A stretch of 6,613 nucleotides of DNA from Dehalococcoidia bacterium (GTDB taxonomy: Bacteria; Chloroflexota; Dehalococcoidia; GIF9; UBA5629): assembly GCA_016927965.1 (NCBI GenBank), contig JAFGLP010000177.1, positions 1-6,613 on the forward strand, written 5' to 3'. Position 1 is the stretch's first letter. Each line of letters opens with the position of its first letter. The notes beneath the pieces are model-generated. The model made no database searches. It was not told the origin of the DNA and was given only the letters and a program-made list of their open reading frames with translations. Below are positions 1-5,504 of the stretch, one piece after another. Made by a program: the position numbers and the translations under genes.

Positions 1-572
1 ACGCCAAACCCAGGCTCATCCGGACTTACAGGCTCAGAGAGATACCCAAGCCCCAACGCCCCGACATCAAGACCATCGGTTATAATCCATCCGGGGGAGC
101 CCTGTCCGCACCTACCGCGAGGGTCATTCACACAGCCTTCTTTAACAAACAGATAAAACTTTTCCAGCGTTTCGAGATAATCTTTCTTTCTCTTATCATC
201 AACATATGGATAGATTTTAAACAGGGCGTGTACTGCCGTACCCGTATCGGCAAGATAAATATCATGTCTGGCAAAATCCCACCACCATATAGCTTCATTC
301 CCCTTTGAGGTTTCAATGCGATTAGCGGCGGTATAAACAAAGTAATCACACCAATTTATCGCCTCTCTGAGATATTCTTCATGTCCGGTTATCTCATAAG
401 TACAAATAAGTGTCCGAATCATATTGCCGTTGGTAAATATGCCATTGCCCGGCAAATCACCATCCTCTTTGGGCATATCCAATGTTCCGGTGCCAATCTT
501 ACGTTCTATCATCCAATCTGAAATTTTTACAAGCATCGCTGCTAATTCATCTTTGCAGGCATCTATCTTCAT
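1..572 (-). CDS. (alpha/alpha)6-barrel-like protein, possible sugar-active enzyme; N-terminal part, runs off left edge
   Basis: An open frame reads from ATG (570-572) to the window edge with no stop, giving 190 residues plus two bases; the 3' end lies outside. An in-frame TAG lies 15 codons upstream and no ATG lies between, so this start is favoured, although the ribosome site is weak (AGAAAG about 10 nt upstream). There is no signal peptide or membrane segment, so it is probably cytoplasmic. Residues 48-80 (NGNMIRTLICTYEITGHEEY onward, ending near W74-C75-D76) and 107-145 (DTGTAVHALFKIYPYVDD within it) look like paired amphipathic helices of a six-hairpin toroid. This fold is common in unsaturated uronyl hydrolases, epimerases and related sugar enzymes. 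Aromatic and acidic residues cluster at W96-W97-W98-D99, D104, D109 and, in a Gly-rich turn, G161-W162 and D166-D169. These could line a pocket, but I cannot name the reaction. Fold assignment is inference from pattern; the ORF itself is secure. Confidence 0.8.
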   Translation of the reverse strand, partial: MKIDACKDELAAMLVKISDWMIERKIGTGTLDMPKEDGDLPGNGIFTNGNMIRTLICTYEITGHEEYLREAINWCDYFVYTAANRIETSKGNEAIWWWDFARHDIYLADTGTAVHALFKIYPYVDDKRKKDYLETLEKFYLFVKEGCVNDPRGRCGQGSPGWIITDGLDVGALGLGYLSEPVSPDEPGFG

Positions 573-674
573 GTTTTGATTACTTTCTGTGTTCGATGTT
601 AACAAACTAAGTAACTATGTTTCATTCCAGCTTAATATATTTTAACTTGCAACACTATACTTCTTTTTGTTTCT
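573..674 (-). other. Spacer between prepilin-like gene and left-edge gene
   Basis: This 102-bp A/T-rich gap has no clear hairpin terminator after the prepilin-like gene. An AT-rich near-palindrome (TTAAAATATATTAA on the minus strand) sits beside a TTGCAA element, but no well-spaced -35/-10 pair can be read. Readthrough from the prepilin-like gene or a separate promoter are both possible. Confidence 0.4.
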
Positions 675-1406
675 TTATGGCCAATCAATGCTTGATAGAC
701 TTGCAAGGTCTTCTGTCCATTCGGGGTTTCTTATTTGTTCAACATGGGAATCCGCAAATATTGCGTTAATACTGCTGTTACTATGCCGCAAGGCCTTTTT
801 CATGAAAAACCCTACCAAGTCTATGGGGTAGCTGCTCTTCGTGATGCTCGTGTGGTCATTCCATTTACCCTTGTAAACTTCACCTGTTGCTGAAGAGAAT
901 AATCCGTCATTATTTGCATACCGACACTCGCTTTTTGCGGTCTTATTGCCATAATACCAATCGAAGAAAGTAGCAAAATCACTGGATATCTTTATCTGTG
1001 CCAGCTTTGTTACATTATCAGGTGTCGCCTGTTTTCCAATATCAGTACTTAGCCAGGCATATGCCAAGGTTTCGCCGTAATCTTTTATGGCCTGCCCGGA
1101 AGGGCACCTTAACATTCGGCCAACGTGATTTGTTTCATTTGCCGTAATATCCGCAGTGTAGGGAGCCAATTTGGAAAACCACTTACCCTGAGGGTCACCC
1201 CATTCATTTCTCAGGTAGCAACCGTTGTTGTCTTCGGCATAGAGCGACAGAGCAAAATTAAGTTGTCTTAGCCGAGTTTTGCAAACCGTCGACCGAGATG
1301 TTTCCCGAGCTTTCCCAAGAGCAGGCAGCAAAATGGCCAGAAGCAATGCTATGATGGAAATAACCACCAACAGCTCAACAAGTGTAAATGCCTTTTGTTT
1401 TTTCAT
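675..1406 (-). CDS. Prepilin-type (type II secretion/pseudopilin-like) protein
   Basis: The product has 243 residues. The leader is MKKQKA, then F7-T-L-V-E11 and a hydrophobic helix to about residue 30, followed by GKARE. This is the class III signal of type IV pilins and type II secretion pseudopilins, with the conserved Glu at mature position 5. The residue before the cleavage point is Ala6 rather than the usual Gly; Ala is tolerated in some pseudopilins. The rest (40-243) is an exported globular domain with C101-P-S and a C-terminal RH208...ADSHV segment. That segment resembles the H-X9-DG motif of the large planctomycete family of such proteins, but here ten residues separate His208 from Asp219 and Gly is replaced by Ser220. 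Such proteins occur in many copies per genome and their exact role is mostly unknown. The start is supported by AAAGGGA 6-8 nt upstream. It lies 99 bp after the LamG gene, with a hairpin between. Confidence 0.92.
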   Translation of the reverse strand: MKKQKAFTLVELLVVISIIALLLAILLPALGKARETSRSTVCKTRLRQLNFALSLYAEDNNGCYLRNEWGDPQGKWFSKLAPYTADITANETNHVGRMLRCPSGQAIKDYGETLAYAWLSTDIGKQATPDNVTKLAQIKISSDFATFFDWYYGNKTAKSECRYANNDGLFSSATGEVYKGKWNDHTSITKSSYPIDLVGFFMKKALRHSNSSINAIFADSHVEQIRNPEWTEDLASLSSIDWP

Positions 1407-1410
1407 ATTA

Positions 1411-1420
1411 ATTCCCTTTC
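1411..1420 (-). promoter_or_regulatory. Ribosome binding site of prepilin-like gene
   Basis: On the minus strand GAAAGGGAAT lies just before the ATG at 1404-1406. AAAGGGA is a good Shine-Dalgarno match with 6-8 nt spacing and fixes this start. Confidence 0.7.
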
Positions 1421-1452
1421 AAAAACTCATTACTTAGCCTATCAAATACCTT

Positions 1453-1488
1453 AATAAGGGGTGGGTGAATTTTCACTCACCCCTTATT
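1453..1488 (-). terminator. Hairpin terminator after LamG gene
   Basis: Two 17-base arms (1453-1469 and 1472-1488) pair across a two-base centre, with one non-Watson-Crick position (1464/1477). The hairpin begins 17 nt past the LamG-gene stop, as expected for intrinsic termination. In the minus-strand RNA the odd pair is A-C and the U run is largely inside the 3' arm (CCCCUUAUU). In the plus-strand RNA the pair is G-U and the tail UUAUUUUAUA is better, so the element may act in both directions although no plus-strand gene is present. Confidence 0.65.
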
Positions 1489-1505
1489 TTATACCGCAGA
1501 AAAAA

Positions 1506-1671
1506 CTAATTGCATCCACTCGGATAAAATCCACAGCTTAACCATTCCTGAGCAAACGCATCGAGGTCAATCCAGTCGTATGTAGTTATCCACTCATCGG
1601 CCACATCGGCAAAATCAACCAGGTTTACCCTGCAGTCATCGTTAAAATCAAACTCTGAACCATAGCGTTCG
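1506..1671 (-). other. Dockerin-like C-terminal segment of LamG protein
   Basis: This stretch encodes about the last 55 residues. DFNDDCRVNLVD fits the dockerin calcium loop DxNxDxxxNxxD exactly, and is followed by FADVADEW. The second half (YDWIDLDAFAQEWL) keeps the helix but lacks a full loop. Related tails are common on secreted planctomycete proteins, where no classical cellulosome is known, so the partner is uncertain. Confidence 0.7.
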
Positions 1672-4190
1672 TCAACACAAACTGTAGCGCTGGGATATCC
1701 ACCCAGATAAATGTCGGCTATCTGAGTTCCACTCAATACATAATTATACACGCGTAGATCATCAATAGAGCCGTTAAACAAAGATGTAGGCGTCAGACGA
1801 CCAGTTCCACCGCGGCCCGACCCAATACAAATACCGAGATCCCAGGCAGAAAACTGTAGATTGGACAGAGTGCCCCATTTTATTGAGGGCGATTCACCAT
1901 CCACATATACAGCAATCAAAGAATCTGAACCGTTATAAGTAACAGCCATCATATGCCATTGATCATCCTGCAAAGAAATGCCCGGCCTGCCGGTCGATGA
2001 TCCCTCCTTCCCATCACTGCCTCTCATCCAGAAACCCGCATCATTGTCATCCTGAACGTAAAGCCCAAAAGCAGAGTTGTTTGAAGCATTATAGTTCGCA
2101 ATAATAAGGTTATTATACCCACTCACAATGTCTGGTGTTTTGAACCAAGCTGTAATTGTGCCTTGACGGAGTCCTGAAGCTAATCCCGTATTCGGATATG
2201 CGTCGGATGGCAATAAAACAACCTCATCTGTTCCCAGAAGTTCAACACAGTTATCATCAATGATTCCCTCATCGTAGGCGCCTGTAACAGGGTTCCATGA
2301 AGTATCAACCACTGTGCCATGTTTGCCGCCGATAGAATCGTTGGCATTTTGTTCAAACTTGTACCGGGCGAGCAGACGTTTGATAGCCAGTTCAGCCGTA
2401 TTGGTAACTGTCTTAGGATAGACGCCGTTCGGCTCGGTGTCATCGTTAGACATTTTACAATAGTAATAAGCCTCATCAGATGAGGAAGTTATTGTAACAT
2501 CTAAGGTATTGGAATCTGTGCCGACAGACGAATCATCCACAGAAACATTGGCATCAGCAGATTTATACCAAGCATAGTGCATTGGCGTAAGGCTTGTCGC
2601 AGTAACAGTGAAACTTACGGCATCGCCAATATCCCCTGCAGTATCCTTCGGCTGCTCAACAACCACTGGTACAACCGCCCCAAATTTATAGGCAGTATTG
2701 CTGATCCTGAAACCATCTAATTTGCCGTCAAGAACCCCATAAGTTGAACCTTGTCTGTTGCCTATCCTGACCGCATAACTACTGTACTCCTGATAGGTTG
2801 ACCCGGGGAAAGTTGCTGAGGCGATCGTTACACCGTCAAGATACATCCTTGCCGTATCGTCTAACGCGTCCCATGTACAGGCTAAATGATACCAGCGGCC
2901 CGTAACCAGATCGGGGACATAGCCTTCGATTTGCCTTTGTTCAGAATCGTCGCCAAACCTAAAATCAAACCTTTGCCCACCGTCGCTGTAGTATTTAATC
3001 TGAAGACCTCCAAGCTTGTCATATTGTTTGTCGATGACATACTGACCATTCTGGGAAAGGCCGTTAAAATAAACCCACGTTTCTACAGTAAAGCTGGGAT
3101 CCGTATCTCCTGCAAATAAATCTGTTATCGGTGGATACGGATATAGAACATCACCTGAATAGCGACCGCCATGTAACTCTGCTCCATATCCAAATTTACC
3201 ATCTTCAACAAACTCCGTGTAGCCATATAGAACTACAGGCGGCTTGATCCCTGTAACTGCAGACATATTGATGGCGCGCTGGTCATCCATTATAAGCTCA
3301 TCAGAATTAAAATTCCATAAGTAAAGCGTATTCGGATCGTTACCATCGTACTCATATTGCCAGTCATAATAGGGACTGCCATCATAAGGAGGATTTAACG
3401 GCACAGAAAACTCATAAGCAACATCACTTATCCTCACGCCGTCAATCACGCCGTCAACCGCACTGTAGATAGTACTCAGGCGATTACCTAGTCGAACATC
3501 GCGAGTGTTATTAACGAGGCTCGACCCCGGAGATTCCGTAGTATCCGCCAAACGACCGTTCACATATATATATACGGTATCGGTTTGAGCATTCCAGGTG
3601 CCGGCTACATGATACCACGTATCAGTTTGCAACGGCAGATAATAATAAGCGCTTATCTTATTCGTACCATCGCCTACGGTAAAAACAAATCTCGGCCAAT
3701 AATCTATCTGATTTGTATAGTAAAGCGTATAACCTGAATTATCGGTATATTGCTTATCTATAATTATCATACGGTATTCACTCGCACTTGCAGGATCAAG
3801 CGTATCAAGCTTGACCCACGCTTCGACCGACAAATTTGGGTCCGCGCCGGAAGGGAAAATGCTCGCACTGTCGGGAACCAGCAAGCAGTCGTTTCCATCC
3901 GCGCCTCCGGGCAGTTCTGCTCCGCCGCCGAACCTGCCGCCAGTGACAAAACTGGCATTGCCTCTCAGGATAGCATTCGGCTCACCGCCGGTTATTACAT
4001 TTATCGCATAAGTATCACTACCTGAAGTATATATTTCATCCGAGTTAAAGTTCCATAATACCAAAGTATTCGGTTCCGAACCGTCATATTCGTTTTGCCA
4101 TTCGAGATACGGTTCAGCAAATGCCGAAAAGCACAAAATATGTGCACTAAGTACAAATAACAAAAACAGATTAAATTTTATTCTATTCAT
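1506..4190 (-). CDS. Secreted multi-LamG protein with Ig-like module and dockerin-like C-terminus
   Basis: The product has 894 residues from ATG at 4188-4190. A TTG five codons upstream (4205) extends the frame, but it lies inside the TTGAGGAAC Shine-Dalgarno region, so ATG is preferred. Residues 1-25 are a signal peptide ending FSAFA before EPYLEW. Module 1 (about 27-261) and module 2 (about 273-503) are tandem copies of a LamG/concanavalin-like jelly roll. Each opens with P-Y-x-x-W-Q-x-EYDG and LWNFNSDE and contains a W-Y-H-(V/L)-A-x-T-W strand and a DG-x-(I/L)-DG-(V/F)-RIS end. Residues about 508-605 form an Ig-like domain (AWYKS, then YYCKMSN). Module 3 (606-832) is a more typical LamG with WHMMAVTYNGS and SIDDLRVYNYVLS. 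Residues 840-894 carry a dockerin-like EF-hand loop (D848, N850, D852, N856, D859), then a weaker second half ending in CN. No catalytic domain is seen. A role in binding or displaying glycans or proteins outside the cell is inference. Confidence 0.92.
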   Translation of the reverse strand: MNRIKFNLFLLFVLSAHILCFSAFAEPYLEWQNEYDGSEPNTLVLWNFNSDEIYTSGSDTYAINVITGGEPNAILRGNASFVTGGRFGGGAELPGGADGNDCLLVPDSASIFPSGADPNLSVEAWVKLDTLDPASASEYRMIIIDKQYTDNSGYTLYYTNQIDYWPRFVFTVGDGTNKISAYYYLPLQTDTWYHVAGTWNAQTDTVYIYVNGRLADTTESPGSSLVNNTRDVRLGNRLSTIYSAVDGVIDGVRISDVAYEFSVPLNPPYDGSPYYDWQYEYDGNDPNTLYLWNFNSDELIMDDQRAINMSAVTGIKPPVVLYGYTEFVEDGKFGYGAELHGGRYSGDVLYPYPPITDLFAGDTDPSFTVETWVYFNGLSQNGQYVIDKQYDKLGGLQIKYYSDGGQRFDFRFGDDSEQRQIEGYVPDLVTGRWYHLACTWDALDDTARMYLDGVTIASATFPGSTYQEYSSYAVRIGNRQGSTYGVLDGKLDGFRISNTAYKFGAVVPVVVEQPKDTAGDIGDAVSFTVTATSLTPMHYAWYKSADANVSVDDSSVGTDSNTLDVTITSSSDEAYYYCKMSNDDTEPNGVYPKTVTNTAELAIKRLLARYKFEQNANDSIGGKHGTVVDTSWNPVTGAYDEGIIDDNCVELLGTDEVVLLPSDAYPNTGLASGLRQGTITAWFKTPDIVSGYNNLIIANYNASNNSAFGLYVQDDNDAGFWMRGSDGKEGSSTGRPGISLQDDQWHMMAVTYNGSDSLIAVYVDGESPSIKWGTLSNLQFSAWDLGICIGSGRGGTGRLTPTSLFNGSIDDLRVYNYVLSGTQIADIYLGGYPSATVCVDERYGSEFDFNDDCRVNLVDFADVADEWITTYDWIDLDAFAQEWLSCGFYPSGCN
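2679..4112 (-). repeat. Tandem internal duplication (two LamG modules)
   Basis: Two coding copies, 4112-3408 and 3374-2679, are offset by 246 codons. Their opening 27 residues match at 20 positions, and both end in a DG-DG-RIS-x-(V/T)-AY-(E/K)-F block. They are separated by a short linker (NPPYDGS). The middles diverge, including a longer, Tyr-rich second copy loop (YPYPPITD), so the duplication is old rather than recent. Confidence 0.8.
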
Positions 4191-4205
4191 AACCCAGTTC
4201 CTCAA
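4191..4205 (-). promoter_or_regulatory. Ribosome binding site of LamG gene
   Basis: The minus strand reads TTGAGGAACTGGGTT directly before the ATG at 4188-4190. GAGGA stands 8 nt from that ATG. A TTG at 4203-4205 is in frame but sits within the same site, and a start there would have no ribosome site of its own. Confidence 0.7.
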
Positions 4206-4232
4206 GAATTAATCTTTAATATTGCTTTTCAA

Positions 4233-4243
4233 ATGACAGTCAT
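4233..4243. promoter_or_regulatory. Odd palindrome ATGAC-A-GTCAT upstream of LamG gene
   Basis: An 11-bp perfect odd palindrome lies 43-53 nt before the LamG ATG, in the region where a promoter would be expected. No convincing -10 hexamer was found nearby. It could be a regulator site, but a palindrome of this size may also be chance. Confidence 0.25.
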
Positions 4244-4279
4244 CGTTAGAATGTTTAACAATACATATAAAAACCTTTT

Positions 4280-4343
4280 CGTTTTAAAGGGGCGTTTAGG
4301 GGCCGAAGCTAACCGGCCCCTAAACCAAACCCTTTTTAAAACG
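4280..4343 (-). terminator. Nested hairpin terminator after PEP-CTERM gene
   Basis: A perfect 12-bp inner stem (4294-4305 with 4314-4325, loop of 8) is GC-rich near the loop (GGGGCCG/CGGCCCC). It is enclosed by an outer stem in which 4280-4291 pairs with 4330-4343 (CGTTTTAAA-GGG with CCC-TT-TTTAAAACG, a two-base bulge). It starts 17 nt past the PEP-CTERM stop. In the minus RNA the inner stem is followed by GCCCCUUU rather than a long U run, so termination may depend on the long structure. It separates the PEP-CTERM gene from the LamG gene. Confidence 0.7.
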
Positions 4344-4359
4344 CTTCCATCAAACTAAA

Positions 4360-5283
4360 TTAGCCTTTTTTCTTTCGAAGCATTGTCAGACCAAGACCAA
4401 GCAGACAAACGGTTGCCGGCTCGGGAACCAATGTAAAGTTTACTCCGCTATGGCTGAAAACATGATCAGTTGAACCTAACTCAAATGCGTACACTTCCAA
4501 TGCATAGTCGCCCAATTCGGTAATAGCGGTACCCGGAGTGTATGCAACGCCATTCAAATAGCAGTTATAGCTTGTGGCACCCGTAATGGTAATTGTCGGA
4601 GTAACCGAAGCTGCATTGATCTCATAGTCACCAACCGGAATCGGTGGATCGAAAAGTTTTTTCTTTTCACCGCTATACTCGGCAAACCAGGGAGCATCCG
4701 TAGAATGATGATAATTATAAGCACCCAATGTCATCTCGCCTTCGACAATATAAAAACAATCCGTAAACGCACTTACATCAACACCTCGCATGAGGTCTAA
4801 CTCATGAGATCCGGCACTGACTGCTCCGATTGCTTCGTCTAACCATAAGGTTGGAGGCGCTCCATAAGCATCGCCGGTCAACTGCAGGGTATATTCTGCA
4901 ACCTGGGTGCTGTCGATATCAACATACCCCGTGCGGTCGTAGCCACTACTACCAGCGCCATGCCTTAAATAAATTCTGGTCGTACTATCCATTGCCGCCG
5001 GCAAATAAACATTATAGTTCACGACACCTGTTCCGTCAGTTTCGTATGTGCTGCCGTTCCACACATTGTTCTCTCGCGGGTCAGGTGTATTAAAATTTGA
5101 CAGAGTTGTACTATAGGTCCATTTGGCGAAACCCCAAGTGGTATCAGCGGCATCAAAAAACTCTGTCTCAATGCATGTCCATGCCTGTCCTTCGTCAAGC
5201 CCCGCAATACCTATCTGCGGCATCGCATCGGCGGCGACTGCAACCCCTAAAACTATCAACACAACAAGAATCTTCGTTCTCAT
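4360..5283 (-). CDS. Secreted PEP-CTERM protein with carbohydrate-binding-like beta domain
   Basis: The product has 307 residues. The start is supported by GAGGT 6 nt upstream of ATG 5281-5283. Residues 1-20 are a signal peptide (VAVAADA before MPQIG). The C-terminus (285-307) is a PEP-CTERM sorting signal: V-P287-E-P-A, then a short hydrophobic stretch CLLGLGLTML and a basic end RKKKG. In known systems this tail is recognised by an exosortase, removed, and the protein is placed at the outer surface. Residues about 37-182 look like a beta jelly roll of carbohydrate-binding-module type (IETEFFDAAD; LPAAMDSTTRIYLRH; SAGSHELDLMRG followed by CFYIVEG), by pattern only. Residues about 222-286 (ITITGATSYNCYLNG; GDYALEVYAFE; GVNFTL) resemble a bacterial Ig-like repeat. 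No catalytic motif is seen. Function in glycan binding is inference; the sorting signal is firm. Confidence 0.92.
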   Translation of the reverse strand: MRTKILVVLIVLGVAVAADAMPQIGIAGLDEGQAWTCIETEFFDAADTTWGFAKWTYSTTLSNFNTPDPRENNVWNGSTYETDGTGVVNYNVYLPAAMDSTTRIYLRHGAGSSGYDRTGYVDIDSTQVAEYTLQLTGDAYGAPPTLWLDEAIGAVSAGSHELDLMRGVDVSAFTDCFYIVEGEMTLGAYNYHHSTDAPWFAEYSGEKKKLFDPPIPVGDYEINAASVTPTITITGATSYNCYLNGVAYTPGTAITELGDYALEVYAFELGSTDHVFSHSGVNFTLVPEPATVCLLGLGLTMLRKKKG

Positions 5284-5396
5284 ACTTCTACCTCACTTTC
5301 CAAAAAAACAATAACATAACTTACGACACCTTCACCGAATCTGGCCACCAGCCAAATCCCAATGTCACTATCAATGTCTTTGAGCCTGTTTGACAT

Positions 5397-5425
5397 TTTC
5401 CGAATTCAACTATTGAATCCGGAAA
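5397..5425. promoter_or_regulatory. 13-bp inverted repeat, operator or terminator
   Basis: TTTCCGAATTCAA and TTGAATCCGGAAA face each other across a 3-base centre (CTA), with a single departure that becomes a G-U pair in the minus-strand RNA. It lies 80 nt after the lacI-type stop and 114 nt before the PEP-CTERM ATG. The sequence following it on the minus strand (AUGUCAAACAGG) has no U run, which argues against a plain intrinsic terminator and leaves a protein-binding site as a good alternative. Confidence 0.45.
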
Positions 5426-5435
5426 CAGCGTAAGA

Positions 5436-5456
5436 CAAGAGGGCTCAATTCTCTTG
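5436..5456 (-). terminator. Weak hairpin downstream of lacI-type gene
   Basis: CAAGAG pairs with CTCTTG across a 9-base loop, followed on the minus strand by UCUUACG. The stem has only six pairs and the tail is short, so it is a marginal terminator for the regulator gene. Confidence 0.25.
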
Positions 5457-5475
5457 CTCTCATACCGCGTATAAC

Positions 5476-5485
5476 GAGTCGACTC
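5476..5485. promoter_or_regulatory. CG-centred palindrome, possible LacI-family operator
   Basis: GAGTCGACTC is perfectly symmetrical around a CG step, the centre typical of LacI/GalR operators, and is loosely flanked by ATAA and TTAT. It lies 19 bp beyond the stop of the LacI-type gene and about 190 bp before the PEP-CTERM ATG. It is shorter than a full operator, so this is only a candidate. Confidence 0.3.
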
Positions 5486-5504
5486 TCATTATTGACTTAT
5501 GCAA

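Larger units (their letters stand above)
5284..5504 (-). promoter_or_regulatory. Regulatory spacer between lacI-type gene and PEP-CTERM gene
   Basis: This 221-bp gap holds several symmetrical elements. They are a 13-bp inverted repeat (5397-5425), a weak hairpin CAAGAG/CTCTTG (5436-5456), a perfect 10-bp palindrome with CG centre, GAGTCGACTC (5476-5485), and AATGTC direct repeats at 5361 and 5373 with an inverted GACATT at 5392. The gap most likely contains the end of the lacI transcript and the promoter of the PEP-CTERM gene. I could not read a confident -35/-10 pair; TATGTT about 30 nt before the ATG is a weak -10 candidate. Confidence 0.45.

Noticed and set aside
128..349. Complete 73-codon minus-strand ORF
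   Set aside because: It is out of frame with the 190-residue open frame covering the same bases, whose product has coherent helical patterning; this ORF has none.
2180..2476. 98-codon minus-strand ORF within the LamG gene
   Set aside because: Shadow frame of a well-supported coding region; product has no recognisable features.
3750..4025. Plus-strand ORFs opposite LamG module 1 (also 2886-3119 and 3811-4011)
   Set aside because: Antisense to conserved domains, with no ribosome site and low-complexity products.
5097..5393. Plus-strand ORF starting within the PEP-CTERM gene and entering the spacer
   Set aside because: It is mostly antisense to the signal peptide and first domain, and the product has no family pattern.
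5497..5504. Octamer TTATGCAA shared with 6568-6575, bracketing the lacI-type gene
   Set aside because: Only eight AT-rich bases, the flanks differ, and the 5497 copy is not palindromic; likely chance.
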